The notes under the pieces were generated by a model. It did not search any database. It saw only the letters and a list, made by a program, of their open reading frames with translations, and was not told where the DNA came from. Positions 23,152 through 31,924 of a stretch of DNA of 42,866 nucleotides are shown piece by piece. The stretch's first letter is position 1; each line of letters begins with the position of its first letter. The DNA lies in contig CANMTR010000020.1 of the NCBI GenBank assembly GCA_947500825.1, forward strand, positions 1-42,866. Reading direction: 5' to 3'. Both the position numbers and the translations under genes were made by a program. Origin of the DNA: an uncultured Paracoccaceae bacterium. Lineage in GTDB: Bacteria > Pseudomonadota > Alphaproteobacteria > Rhodobacterales > Rhodobacteraceae.

Positions 23152-23819
23152 CGAGTGTCCCTCGTTTGTGGTGTCTTGGTGGCCCAGACCAGGCCGCGGC
23201 GCAGGATCTCGCGCGCCTGGGGGTGGGAAAGTTCGGCGGCCCGGTGGCCGAGGCCGGAATAGAAGACGCGGCCCGCGCCGAACACCCGCGTCCAGGCGAC
23301 GGGCATGACGGTGCCGGCAATCTCCGGGGCATGGTCGCCCGAGAAGGTCGTCGTGGCCAGGACCTCGTTGCCCGGATCGACGTGCAGGAAATACTGCTCG
23401 GAGCGGTAGTCGAACCCCTCGATCCCCTCGGTGACCGGATGGTCGGGGCGGAGGATGTCGACGCGGTAGTCGATGATGTCGCCCGGATGGGCCACCCATT
23501 GTCCGCCCACCATGAACTGGTAGGCGGGCGCGTCGCGGAACGCGTCGCCCATGCCGCCGTGGAAGCCGGCAAGGCCGGTGCCGCCGCGCACCGCGTCGCA
23601 GAGCCGCGCGATCCCGTCCGGGTCGGACGGCACCTGCGTCGCCATGGGCACGATGAGGTCGTAGGCGGCGAGGTCGTCGCGGCGCAGAACCTCCGTGCCC
23701 TGGACCGTGTCGACCTCCATTCCCTCGGCGCGGAGCATCTCCGCGACCTCGGCGGCGCAGGCGGCCGGCTCGTGCCCCTCCCAGCCGCCCCAGAAGATCA
23801 GCGCGCGTGACGGTTTCAT
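23148..23819 (-). CDS. ThuA-domain protein (class I glutamine-amidotransferase-like fold)
   Basis: 223 residues. The ThuA pattern is seen in [20 protein letters not shown] near the start, then [37 protein letters not shown], and [19 protein letters not shown] at the end. ThuA proteins accompany sugar-catabolic operons, often next to Gfo/Idh/MocA oxidoreductases as here, and are thought to act on keto-sugars, but a defined reaction is not established. Both ends overlap neighbouring genes by four bases, so it is translationally coupled within the xylose operon. Confidence 0.87.
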   Translation of the reverse strand: MKPSRALIFWGGWEGHEPAACAAEVAEMLRAEGMEVDTVQGTEVLRRDDLAAYDLIVPMATQVPSDPDGIARLCDAVRGGTGLAGFHGGMGDAFRDAPAYQFMVGGQWVAHPGDIIDYRVDILRPDHPVTEGIEGFDYRSEQYFLHVDPGNEVLATTTFSGDHAPEIAGTVMPVAWTRVFGAGRVFYSGLGHRAAELSHPQAREILRRGLVWATKTPQTRDTR

Positions 23820-24895
23820 GTGGTCTCCTTTGCGGGCATCGGCTCGGGTCTGTCGCAGCGGCTCTCCACGGCGACGGAGCGGCCCGTGCGGGCGGCCTCG
23901 TGGAGCGCCTCGATCGTTTCCAGCACGTGGAGGGCGATGGCGGCGTCCGCCCGGTGGGGCCGTCCCTCCCGGATCGCGGCGGCCATCTCGCACAGCCCCA
24001 GGCCGCGCCAGTTCCCCGCCCCGCAGGGGAAGTCCACCGCATCGAGCGTGTCGCCGCCCGACAGCTCCACCGTGCCGTCGAAGCGGTTGGGATCGGGCAG
24101 TTTCGCCGATCCTTCGGTGCCGTGGATCTCGATGGGGGCGTGCCAGTGGGCGGCCACGTCGAAGCTCATGGCGATCTGGACGAGGGCGCCGCCCTCGAAC
24201 GACAGGGCGCCGGCGAGATGGGTGTCGACCTCCACAGAAACGCTCTCGCCGGCGCGGGGGCCGGCGGCGATGCGCCGCTCCGCGCGCGGGCGGGCGGAGA
24301 GGGCCACGACCTCGCGCACGGGGCCGAGGAGGTGGACGAGCGCGGTGAGGTAGTAGGGGCCCATGTCCATCAGGGGCCCGCCGCCGGCGCGCGCGTAGTA
24401 GAAGTCGGGCGCGGGGTGCCAGCGTTCGTGGCCCGCGACCATCATGGTCGCCGTGCCCCCCAGGGGGCGCCCGATCCGGCCCTCGTCGAGCGCGGCGCGC
24501 GCGGCGCGGTAGCCCCCGCCCAGCACCGTGTCGGGGGCGCAGCCGACGCGCAGGCCGCCGGCCTCGGCCAGGCGGGTCAGCTCGCGGGCCTCGGCCAGCG
24601 AGGCGCAGAGCGGCTTTTCGTGGTAGAGGTGCCTGCCCGCCTCGATGACCCGGCGTCCCACGGAGGCGTGGGCGGCGGGGGTGGTGAGGTTGACGACGAT
24701 GTCGATATCGTCGCGCGCGAGCATGTCGTCGAGGGAGAGGGCCTCGACCCCGTGGGCCTCCGCCGCCGCGCGGGCCGCGTCCGGCGACAGGTCGCACACG
24801 GCGCGCAGCGCGAGGCCGGGCAGGCGGGGAATGTTGGCGAGGTAGACGCCGCTGATGACGCCGCAGCCGACGATGCCGATGCCGGTGTCGCTCAT
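23816..24895 (-). CDS. Gfo/Idh/MocA-family NAD(P)-dependent sugar oxidoreductase
   Basis: 359 residues. An N-terminal Rossmann motif [20 protein letters not shown] is followed by the conserved [20 protein letters not shown], whose Glu-Lys-Pro is the family hallmark. The C-terminal alpha/beta domain carries [20 protein letters not shown]. The family oxidises or reduces sugars, inositols and their derivatives; some members act on xylose to give xylonolactone. Its place between the ATPase and ThuA genes, with four-base overlaps at both ends, suggests a role in xylose-derived sugar handling. The exact substrate is not known. Confidence 0.88.
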   Translation of the reverse strand: MSDTGIGIVGCGVISGVYLANIPRLPGLALRAVCDLSPDAARAAAEAHGVEALSLDDMLARDDIDIVVNLTTPAAHASVGRRVIEAGRHLYHEKPLCASLAEARELTRLAEAGGLRVGCAPDTVLGGGYRAARAALDEGRIGRPLGGTATMMVAGHERWHPAPDFYYARAGGGPLMDMGPYYLTALVHLLGPVREVVALSARPRAERRIAAGPRAGESVSVEVDTHLAGALSFEGGALVQIAMSFDVAAHWHAPIEIHGTEGSAKLPDPNRFDGTVELSGGDTLDAVDFPCGAGNWRGLGLCEMAAAIREGRPHRADAAIALHVLETIEALHEAARTGRSVAVESRCDRPEPMPAKETT

Positions 24896-25902
24896 GCGGG
24901 GGCCGTCGCCATGCGGCGCCCCTCGGCGTCGAAGCGGTGCTGGCGGTCGGGGTCGAGGCTGACCTTGAGACGGTCGCCCTCCTTCAGGCGCATGTGGCCG
25001 GGAAGGCGGACGGTGAGGTCGTCGACCTCGGCCAGCCGCAGATGGGCGATCGTGTCCGATCCCAGGGTCTCGACCACCCGGGCGGTGGCGTCCCATCCCT
25101 CGCCTTCGGAGACGCGGACGTCCTCGGGGCGGATGCCCACGGTCTGCGCCTGGGGCTGGCCGACGGCGCGGCCGGGCAGCAGGTTCATCTTCGGCGAGCC
25201 GATGAAGCCCGCGACGAAGACCGAGGCCGGCGTGTCGTAGAGATCCATGGGCGAGCCGATCTGCTCGATCCGACCCTTGTTCATCACCACGATCTGATCG
25301 GCCAGGGTCATCGCCTCGACCTGGTCGTGGGTGACGTAGATCATCGTGGAATCGATGGACTGGTGCAGCTCGGCCAGCTCGATGCGCATCTGGGTGCGCA
25401 GGGCGGCGTCGAGGTTCGACAGCGGCTCGTCGAAGAGGAAGACCTTGGGGTTGCGCACGATGGAGCGGCCGATGGCCACGCGCTGGCGCTGCCCGCCCGA
25501 GAGCTCCGCGGGCTTGCGGTCGAGGTAGTCCTCGAGCGCCAGGATGCGGGCGGCCTCGGCCAGGCGGCGCTCGCGTTCCTCGTGGGGTGTGCCGCTGATC
25601 CTGAGGCCGAAGTCGATGTTCCGCGCCACGCTCATGTGCGGGTAGAGGGCGTAGGACTGGAACACCATCGAGATCCCCCTCTTGGAGGGCTCCTTGCCGG
25701 TCACGTCCTCCTCGCCGATGCGGACCCTGCCGGAGCTCGGCCGCTCCAGCCCCGCGATCAGGCGCAAAAGCGTGGACTTACCGCAGCCCGAGGGGCCGAC
25801 CAGCACGGTGAAGGACTTGTCCGGCACGGTCAGCGACAGGTCGGGGATGACCGTGAGGGTGCCGAAGGACTTGGTGACGTTCTCGAGGCGGACCTCAGCC
25901 AT
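24892..25902 (-). CDS. Sugar ABC transporter ATP-binding protein (UgpC/MsmX type)
   Basis: 336 residues. The nucleotide-binding domain has Walker A GPSGCGKST (about 37-45), Q-loop in FQSYALYPHMSV, signature LSGGQRQRV, Walker B VFLFDEPLSNLD and switch His in YVTHDQVEAMTLAD. The C-terminal ~100 residues form the OB-type TOBE domain (VGIRPEDVRVSEGEGWD). It energises uptake by the two permeases encoded upstream in the operon. Its start overlaps the end of the GH43 gene by eight bases, and its stop overlaps the oxidoreductase start. Confidence 0.95.
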   Translation of the reverse strand: MAEVRLENVTKSFGTLTVIPDLSLTVPDKSFTVLVGPSGCGKSTLLRLIAGLERPSSGRVRIGEEDVTGKEPSKRGISMVFQSYALYPHMSVARNIDFGLRISGTPHEERERRLAEAARILALEDYLDRKPAELSGGQRQRVAIGRSIVRNPKVFLFDEPLSNLDAALRTQMRIELAELHQSIDSTMIYVTHDQVEAMTLADQIVVMNKGRIEQIGSPMDLYDTPASVFVAGFIGSPKMNLLPGRAVGQPQAQTVGIRPEDVRVSEGEGWDATARVVETLGSDTIAHLRLAEVDDLTVRLPGHMRLKEGDRLKVSLDPDRQHRFDAEGRRMATAPA

Positions 25903-27535
25903 GACGGGGCTCGTAGGTGAAGGACAGGAAATCGGCCGTCCGGCCGCGGCCGGACGTGTCGTGGGCGCAGATGCCGACGAAGGCGCCGGTGAAATTGTTG
26001 CCCGGCCCGTTGCCGGCCTCGTCGGAGATCGCCGACTGGTCGAGCGAGAGGCCGAGATCGGTCCATCCCTCCTCGCCCGCGGCGTAGCGGAACCGCAGTT
26101 CCGCCCCGTCCACGTCGCAGCCCAGGCGAACCGGCCCGGTGGCGGGCAGGGGAACGGGCGCCAGGGGATAGGCGATCCGGGCCTGGGGCCAGTCGGCGGC
26201 GCAGGAATAGACCGTCAGGACGCGGGCGCCGGCCTCGTCGGCGGTGACGGCGAGATAGTGGAACTTGTCGCGCCCGTACCACGCGATCAGGCCCGCGAAA
26301 TGCTGGTAGTCGCCGGGCGCGATCTCCACTTCCGTCTCGGCGCGGAAGGCGAGCGCGTCCTGGCGCCGGGCCACGAGGGCGTGCTCGAACTGCGAGCCGG
26401 GACTCTCGCGGCCGAAGAGGCGCAGGGCGCCGGGCCGCTCGGTGAGCGAGAACAGGCGTTCGGGCTCGGGGGTGCGCAACCACTGGAACTCGGGCGGCAG
26501 GGCGCCGTCGAAGGTGCGCCGGGCGGGAAGGGGATCGACGGGCGTCTCGGCAAGGTCCGGCCCGTCGATCTCGGGCGCGGGGGCGTTGCCGCCATGGGCG
26601 AGGCGGGGAAACTGCCCTTCGTCCCAGACGAGCCGCTGGATCGCCGTCTCGCGCCCCAGGGGCGAGCGGCGCAGGTCGTCGGCGTGGAGGCCGGCCCCGG
26701 CGACCTCGGCGCGCGTGCCGGGCAGGGGGCGGGAGCACAGATGGACCATGAAGTGCTCGCCCGCCTCGGTCTCGACGATGTCGGCGTGGCCCGCGCGCTG
26801 GAGCAGGTGGTGGGGATCGGTGTCCTTCGAGGTCAGGACATGCTTCGCGGGATCGGTCTCGTAGGGGCCGAGGAGGTCGCGCGCGCGGGCCATGGTCACC
26901 GCGTGGTCGTAGCCGGTGCCGCCCTCGGCCGTGACGAGGTAGTACCAGCCGTCGCGGGCATAGAGGTGCGGCCCCTCCACCAGCTTGTGGTCGGTGCCGC
27001 GGTAGATGTTGTGGATGTCGCCCACCAAGCGGCGCTCCTCGACGGAATATTCCTGGGCGACGATGCCGCCGAAACGGTCGCCGCCGGTGCGGTTGTGGTT
27101 CCACACCATGTTGAGGAGCCATTTGCTCCCGTCGGCGTCGTGGAACAGCGACGGGTCGAAGCCCGAGGAATTGAGATGGACGGGGTCGGACCACGGCCCC
27201 TCGATCGCGGGGGCGGTGACGAGGTAGTTGTGGCTGTCCTTCCAGGCGCCGTCGCGGCGTTTCACGTCGCTGTAGATCAGCCAGAACAGGCCGTCCGAAT
27301 GGCTCAGGCAGGGTGCCCAGACGCCGCCCGAATCCGGATCGCCCCGCAGGTCGAGCTGGGCGGCGCGGTCGAGCGGGCGGGCGGCGAGGCGCCAGTTGGC
27401 CAGGTCGCGCGAATGGTGGATCTGGACGCCGGGATACCATTCGAAGGTGGAGGTGGCGATGTAGTAGTCGCCGCCCACCCGGACGATCGAGGGGTCGGGG
27501 TTGAAGCCGGGCAGGATCGGGTTGCGGATCTTCAT
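25895..27535 (-). CDS. Glycoside hydrolase family 43 beta-xylosidase
   Basis: 546 residues, the size of the two-domain GH43 beta-D-xylosidases. The five-bladed propeller catalytic domain shows the general-base Asp in PGFNPDPSIVRVGGDYYIAT (about residue 14), the pKa-modulating Asp in SSGFDPSLFHD (about 127), and the general-acid Glu in KLVEGPHLYARDGWYYL (about 187). The C-terminal beta-sandwich (from ~330) starts after LPARRTFDGALPPEFQWLR. No signal peptide is present, so it cleaves imported xylo-oligosaccharides in the cytoplasm to xylose for XylA. It lies between the permease and ATPase genes of the transporter. Confidence 0.94.
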   Translation of the reverse strand: MKIRNPILPGFNPDPSIVRVGGDYYIATSTFEWYPGVQIHHSRDLANWRLAARPLDRAAQLDLRGDPDSGGVWAPCLSHSDGLFWLIYSDVKRRDGAWKDSHNYLVTAPAIEGPWSDPVHLNSSGFDPSLFHDADGSKWLLNMVWNHNRTGGDRFGGIVAQEYSVEERRLVGDIHNIYRGTDHKLVEGPHLYARDGWYYLVTAEGGTGYDHAVTMARARDLLGPYETDPAKHVLTSKDTDPHHLLQRAGHADIVETEAGEHFMVHLCSRPLPGTRAEVAGAGLHADDLRRSPLGRETAIQRLVWDEGQFPRLAHGGNAPAPEIDGPDLAETPVDPLPARRTFDGALPPEFQWLRTPEPERLFSLTERPGALRLFGRESPGSQFEHALVARRQDALAFRAETEVEIAPGDYQHFAGLIAWYGRDKFHYLAVTADEAGARVLTVYSCAADWPQARIAYPLAPVPLPATGPVRLGCDVDGAELRFRYAAGEEGWTDLGLSLDQSAISDEAGNGPGNNFTGAFVGICAHDTSGRGRTADFLSFTYEPRHG

Positions 27536-27538
27536 GGT

Positions 27539-28369
27539 TCAGCCTTTCACGGCGCCGCCCGTGAGCCCGGCGACGATGTATTTCTGGGCGGCGAGGAAGA
27601 AGACGACGGCCGGAACGAGGCTCAGCGTCACGAAGGCGAGCGTCTGGTTCCACTGGGTCACGTATTCGCCGCGGTACTGCATCATGCCCAGGGGCCAGGT
27701 GAACACCTCGCGCGAGTTGAGCACCACGAGGGGCAGCAGGAAGTTGTTCCAGCTCTGGACGAAGACGAAGACGCCCACCGTGGCCAGGATCGGCGTGGAG
27801 AGCGGCAGGGTGAAGCGCAGGAAAAACCGCACGTAGCCGCAGCCGTCGATATAGGCGGCCTCGAACAGCTCCTTGGGAAGCTGCTGGAAGAAGGTGCGGA
27901 ACAGCAGGATCGCGAGGCTGAGGCCGAAGGCCGTCTGCGGCAGGATGACGGCCCAGTAGGTGTCCAGCAGGCCGATGTCGCGGACCTTGATGAACAGCGG
28001 CAGGATCGCCGTGGCGAAGGGGAACATCATCCCCAGGAGCAGGTAGGAGAACAGGAACTCAGACCCGAAGAAGCGGATCTGGGCGAAGACGTAGGCCGCC
28101 GCCGAGCCCACGAGGAGCGTGAGCACGACCGCCGTGCACGAGATCAGGAGCGAGTTGCCCAGGTAGCGCCAGAACGCGGCGTCGGCCAGGATCGAGCCGT
28201 AGACCTCCAGGTTCCACGTATCGGGCAGGGCGAAGGCGGAGGTGCGGATCTCGGCGTTGGTTTTGAACCCGCCCATCACCGTGGCCCAGAGCGGGGCCAG
28301 CACGAAGCTCGCCACGACGAGCAGGAGCGAGATCCGCGCCACGTTGCGCCAGACATGGGGACCGGTCAT
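27539..28369 (-). CDS. Sugar ABC transporter permease (MalG type)
   Basis: 276 residues with six predicted membrane segments. It has the N-terminal LLLVVASFVLAPLWATVMGG, and the EAA loop ELFEAAYIDGCGYVRFFLRF with the following TLPLSTPILATVG that contacts the ATPase. The second inner-membrane subunit of the carbohydrate importer, it begins in an ATGA overlap with the preceding permease gene and ends three bases before the GH43 start. Confidence 0.94.
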   Translation of the reverse strand: MTGPHVWRNVARISLLLVVASFVLAPLWATVMGGFKTNAEIRTSAFALPDTWNLEVYGSILADAAFWRYLGNSLLISCTAVVLTLLVGSAAAYVFAQIRFFGSEFLFSYLLLGMMFPFATAILPLFIKVRDIGLLDTYWAVILPQTAFGLSLAILLFRTFFQQLPKELFEAAYIDGCGYVRFFLRFTLPLSTPILATVGVFVFVQSWNNFLLPLVVLNSREVFTWPLGMMQYRGEYVTQWNQTLAFVTLSLVPAVVFFLAAQKYIVAGLTGGAVKG

Positions 28370-29301
28370 GGCGTGCCCTTTCTCATGAAGATCCGCTGGT
28401 AGAAGACGGCGACCAGCACCGCTGCGACGAACAGCACCACGCCCACGGCGCTGCCGAAGCCGATCCTGAGACGGGTCAGGCCGAACTCGTAGAGGTAGGT
28501 CACGATGGTCTGGGTCTGGTTCGACGGGCCGCCGTTGGTCAGCGGGATGATGAGGTCGAAGACCTGCAGCGCGCCGATGATGGCGAAGAAGGCGCTGACC
28601 GCGATGGCGGGGCGGATATGCGGGATCTGGACGTGGCGCACGATCTGCGGGCGGCTGGCCCCCTCGATCCGGGCGGCCTCGATATGGTCTTCGGGCACGC
28701 CCTGCAGCGCGGCGATGTAGATCATCATGTGAAAGCCGAAATACTTCCACACGATCACGGTCATCACGGCGTAGAAGGCGAGGTCGCGGTCGGCCAGGAC
28801 GAAGAACCGCTCGATCCCGAGCGTGGTGGCGATCGAGGCGGTGACGCCGTAGTTGCCGTCGAAGACGAAGCTCCAGATCAGGCCGGCGGCGACCTCGGCC
28901 ATGATGTAGGGCACGAAGAAGATCAGCCGGAAGGCGGCGTTGGTGGGCGTCTTGCGATAGACCAGCAGGGCGAGGAAGAGCGCCAGCGGCATCTGCACCA
29001 GAAGCGAGACGACGATGATCTTGACCGTGTTGCCCACCGCCGTGGCGAAGACCGAGTGGCCCGCCATCTGCTCGAAGTTGCGCAGGCCCACGAAATCCTC
29101 GGGCGTGCCGTAGCCGTTCCAGTCGTAGAAGGCGTACCAGCCCGACTCGCCTAGCGGCAGGATCACGAACAGCGTGAACAGGATCAGGGCGGGTGGCAGC
29201 AGGATCAGGACGGCCGTGAGCCGGCCGTTGGTGGCCACGCGGCGAAACCTCTCCCCCCACGCCGGACGGTCCTCCGGCGGCGGCATCGTCGTGTCTGTCA
29301 T
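28366..29301 (-). CDS. Sugar ABC transporter permease (MalF type)
   Basis: 311 residues with six hydrophobic segments. The EAA loop reads EDHIEAARIEGASRPQIVRH with VQIPHIRPAIAVS. The region ALQVFDLIIPLTNGGPSNQT is typical of MalF-family sugar permeases. ATG 29301 was chosen because the translation from the upstream ATG at 29427 is Pro/Arg-rich and crosses the spacer. It partners with the downstream permease. It is separated from the binding-protein gene by a 58-bp spacer holding a hairpin. Confidence 0.93.
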   Translation of the reverse strand: MTDTTMPPPEDRPAWGERFRRVATNGRLTAVLILLPPALILFTLFVILPLGESGWYAFYDWNGYGTPEDFVGLRNFEQMAGHSVFATAVGNTVKIIVVSLLVQMPLALFLALLVYRKTPTNAAFRLIFFVPYIMAEVAAGLIWSFVFDGNYGVTASIATTLGIERFFVLADRDLAFYAVMTVIVWKYFGFHMMIYIAALQGVPEDHIEAARIEGASRPQIVRHVQIPHIRPAIAVSAFFAIIGALQVFDLIIPLTNGGPSNQTQTIVTYLYEFGLTRLRIGFGSAVGVVLFVAAVLVAVFYQRIFMRKGTP

Positions 29302-29325
29302 CGGGTCAGCTCCGGTCGGAACGGC

Positions 29326-29350
29326 GGCGCGCCCGGGTCGCGGGCGCGCC
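29326..29350 (-). promoter_or_regulatory. Intercistronic stem-loop after the sugar-binding-protein gene
   Basis: GGCGCGCCC (29326-29334) and GGGCGCGCC (29342-29350) form a 9-bp stem with a 7-base loop in the gap between the binding-protein and first permease genes. Such hairpins commonly protect the upstream binding-protein mRNA or partly terminate, so that the binding protein is made in excess. Confidence 0.55.
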
Positions 29351-29359
29351 GGGGACGGT

Positions 29360-30625
29360 TCAGCGGAAGTCCCACGCCTCCTGGACGCGGGCGGCGGCCT
29401 CCTCGGGCGTGGTCGCGTCGGCGACAAGGTCCGCGGAGACGTCGTTCACCGTAGCACCCACCGAGGCGCCCAGGAACTGGTCGAGGAAGATCTGGTGGTA
29501 GTCCGATCCGGAGATGTCGCTGGCCACCCGCTGGAAGAACGCGTTGGTCAGCGCCTCGTCCGCGCCCTCGACGATGGGGATGAAGATCCCGCGCTCGGCG
29601 ATGGTTTCCTGGTTTTCGCGGTTGAGCATGAAGGTCAGGAAGTCCACCGCCGTGTCGGAGGCGTCGCGGGAGACCGCCCAGCCGTTGATGCCGCCTAGCG
29701 TCGCGCCCGCGCCGCCCTCGGCCACCGGGTCGGAGATGGTGGGGAAGGACATGATCGCAAGCTGCTCGTCCGACAGGCCCTCGCCGTCCGAGGCGCGCCC
29801 GCGCATGGGCAGGTAGTCCCAGTCGCCCATGAGGTAGAAGGCGCCCTCGCCGTCGGCGAACATGCCCGACGACGTCTCGTAGGTGGTGCCCATGACGCCG
29901 GGCTGGAACGGCTCCAGCGCGGCGAGCTCCTTCAGGTCCTCGCCCGCGGCCACGAAGGCCTCGTTCTCGAACCCGCCGCCGTCGCCCGACATGGCGCTGG
30001 TGACCACGTCGGGGCCGCCCTCGCGCAGGGCGAGATAGCTCCAGTAGAAGTGCAGCGGCCACTTGTCCTGCCCGCCGGCCACGATCGGGGTCACGCCGGC
30101 GTCCTTCAGGGTCTGCACGGCCTGGAGGAAGTCGTCCCAGGTCTCGATGGCGGTGTGATCGACGCCCCCCTCCTCGGTGAGGTCGGTGTTGACCCAGAAC
30201 ACGACCTCGGTGGCATAGAGCGGCAGGCCGTAGAGCGCGCCGTCGACGGTGAAGGCGTCGAGCGCCGATTGCGGGAAGGTCGCGCGCACGTCCTCGGGGA
30301 CGAGATCGTCGATCATGCGCACGAAGCCCGCCTCGGCCTGCTCGCGCAGGGCCTCGCCGCCCCAGGAATAGAACAGGTCCGGCCGGGCGTCCGATTGCAG
30401 GAGCGTGGGCAGCTTGGACTTGTAGGCCTCGTTGGCGATGTACTCGAACACGATGTCCACGTCCGGATGCTCAGCCTCGTAGGCCTGCTCCACCTCGGCG
30501 TAGAACGCCTCCTCCTCGTCGCCCGGCTGCACGCGCAGGATGGTGACCTCGCCCTCCTGCGCCCAGGCGGCGCCGGCCCCCAGGGACGCGGTCAGGGTCA
30601 ATGCGGTCGTCGCTAGAAATCTCAT
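29360..30625 (-). CDS. Sugar ABC transporter substrate-binding protein
   Basis: 421 residues, family-1 extracellular solute-binding protein. A signal peptide (MRFLATTALTLTASLGAGAA then WAQ, cleavage near 22) precedes VTILRVQPGDEEEAFYAEVE, ARPDLFYSWGGEALREQAEA and LYGLPLYATEVVFWVNTDL, the usual hinge and ligand-site pattern. It is the first gene of the xylose operon and follows GGGAGGGGAA. The cargo is likely xylose or xylo-oligosaccharides, judged from the GH43 and XylA genes downstream. A LacI-type operator candidate lies 44-63 bp before its start. Confidence 0.93.
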   Translation of the reverse strand: MRFLATTALTLTASLGAGAAWAQEGEVTILRVQPGDEEEAFYAEVEQAYEAEHPDVDIVFEYIANEAYKSKLPTLLQSDARPDLFYSWGGEALREQAEAGFVRMIDDLVPEDVRATFPQSALDAFTVDGALYGLPLYATEVVFWVNTDLTEEGGVDHTAIETWDDFLQAVQTLKDAGVTPIVAGGQDKWPLHFYWSYLALREGGPDVVTSAMSGDGGGFENEAFVAAGEDLKELAALEPFQPGVMGTTYETSSGMFADGEGAFYLMGDWDYLPMRGRASDGEGLSDEQLAIMSFPTISDPVAEGGAGATLGGINGWAVSRDASDTAVDFLTFMLNRENQETIAERGIFIPIVEGADEALTNAFFQRVASDISGSDYHQIFLDQFLGASVGATVNDVSADLVADATTPEEAAARVQEAWDFR

Positions 30626-30668
30626 GGCGTTCCCCTCCCTCGAGGACACGCGACCCGCGGCCCCCATA

Positions 30669-30688
30669 TTTGACTACCGTATGTCAAA
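30669..30688. promoter_or_regulatory. Candidate LacI-type operator of the xylose operon
   Basis: TTTGACTACCGTATGTCAAA has 6-bp inverted arms and a central CG, the form expected for a LacI/GalR-family site. It lies just upstream of the binding-protein gene. Part of it (GACATACG on the minus strand) recurs in front of the nearby lacI-type gene. Confidence 0.65.
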
Positions 30689-30737
30689 ACAACTCATCGG
30701 GGAAGGGGGATCGGCAAGACGTCTCGCAAAGCCGGGG

Positions 30738-31763
30738 TCAGGGCAGGTTGTCGGGGACGAAGATCTCGATGCCGACGCGATTTTCCTCGCGGTGGAAGGA
30801 CTTGCCGTCGGCCAGGGCGAGGAGGGTGCGGATCGCGGCGCGGGCCTCGCGCTCCGGGTCCTGGCGGATCACCGCGTCGATCGTGCCGTCGAGCAGCCAT
30901 TGGCGGGACTGGTCGGTCAGTTCGTGCATGACCACCGGCGGGAGCGTGTCGCGCCGCGACAGGGCCGCCACCACGCCGCGGTTGCCGGCGCCGAGGCTGT
31001 AGATCCCGGCGATGTCGGGATCGGCGCGCAGGAGGTCGCCCAGGAGGCGCTCGGCGGTCTCGGCGTCGTCGAGCGCTTCGAGCGGCGGGTGAACCGTCAG
31101 GTGGGGAAAGTCGGTCCCGATCACGGCTTCGAAGCCCAGCCGCCGCTCGGCGTGGTCGCGCACGACCATGGAGCCGGCGACGATGGCGATCCGCCCCGGG
31201 GCCGGCCCGCAGAACCGCCCCAGCAGGCGGGCGGCGGTGCGCCCAGCCCAGATGTTGTCGATCCCGATGAAGTGGTCGCGCAGCTCGGCGGGCAGGTCCG
31301 AGACCAGCGTCACGATCGCCAGGCCCTCGCGGCGCAGCCCCCGCACGGCGTCGCGCACGGCGGGGGAATCGATCCCGACGAAGGCGAGCCCGTCCAGGTT
31401 CCGCGCGTCGAGACCGAGGAGGGCGTCGCGCAGGGCGGCCTCGTCGAAGGGCGGGATCGTGCGGATCTCCACGGCCACCCCGTCGGGCGCGAGCGGGTCG
31501 GAATAGGACACGACCTCGCGTTCGAGGAGCCGCATGAAGCTGTTGGCCCCGCCGGGCAGCACGAAGGCCAGGCGGTAGGTCCGCCCCCGGGACAGGTTGG
31601 CCGCGGCGGTGTTGCGCACGTAGCCCAGGGAGCGCATCGCCCCCTCGACCCGGTCGCGGGTCGGTGCCCGGACCGAGGTGCGTCCGTTCAGCACCCTGTC
31701 CACGGTGGACAGGCTGACGCCGGCCTCGCGGGCCACGTCGTGAATGGTCGGTCGCGCCATCAT
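30738..31763 (-). CDS. LacI-family transcriptional regulator
   Basis: 341 residues. The N-terminal helix-turn-helix and hinge read TIHDVAREAGVSLSTVDRVL and VEGAMRSLGYVRNTAAANLS. The periplasmic-binding-protein-like effector domain follows, beginning YRLAFVLPGGANSFMRLLER. Family members repress sugar operons until an inducer binds. It lies upstream of, and in the same direction as, the xylose operon, and shares an operator motif with it. Xylose or a xylo-oligosaccharide inducer is therefore likely but inferred. Two adjacent ATGs (31763, 31760) are possible starts. Confidence 0.92.
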   Translation of the reverse strand: MMARPTIHDVAREAGVSLSTVDRVLNGRTSVRAPTRDRVEGAMRSLGYVRNTAAANLSRGRTYRLAFVLPGGANSFMRLLEREVVSYSDPLAPDGVAVEIRTIPPFDEAALRDALLGLDARNLDGLAFVGIDSPAVRDAVRGLRREGLAIVTLVSDLPAELRDHFIGIDNIWAGRTAARLLGRFCGPAPGRIAIVAGSMVVRDHAERRLGFEAVIGTDFPHLTVHPPLEALDDAETAERLLGDLLRADPDIAGIYSLGAGNRGVVAALSRRDTLPPVVMHELTDQSRQWLLDGTIDAVIRQDPEREARAAIRTLLALADGKSFHREENRVGIEIFVPDNLP

Positions 31764-31778
31764 CTTCCCGCGTTCGGA

Positions 31779-31790
31779 GACATACGTCTT
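31779..31790. promoter_or_regulatory. Possible autoregulatory site of the lacI-type gene
   Basis: GACATACGTCTT begins 15 bp before the regulator's start. Its first eight bases match the minus-strand core of the operator at 30669-30688 (GACATACG). AGAC and GTCT flank the centre as short inverted arms. Confidence 0.45.
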
Positions 31791-31816
31791 TCAGAAATCT
31801 TCATACCGTCTCGCCG

Positions 31817-31832
31817 CGCGTTGTCCAACGCG
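31817..31832. terminator. Inverted repeat past the end of the peptide-transporter operon
   Basis: CGCGTTG-TC-CAACGCG is a perfect 7-bp repeat with only a two-base centre, between the 3' end of the ABC operon at 31925 and the lacI-type gene. The tight loop suggests a DNA-level site or a hairpin end rather than a standard terminator. Confidence 0.4.
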
Positions 31833-31924
31833 GCGGCATCGTTCCCGGCAAGGCGCCCCGGAGGGCGGCTCCCTCCACACGGGGCGGCGGAGGCAGCTGC
31901 GGCCCCGGCGCGTGCGGCCGCCTT

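Noticed and set aside
25920-28402. 906-codon plus-strand frame opposite GH43 and the permease genes
   Set aside because: Mirror frame of well-supported minus-strand genes, with composition typical of antisense frames in G+C-rich DNA.
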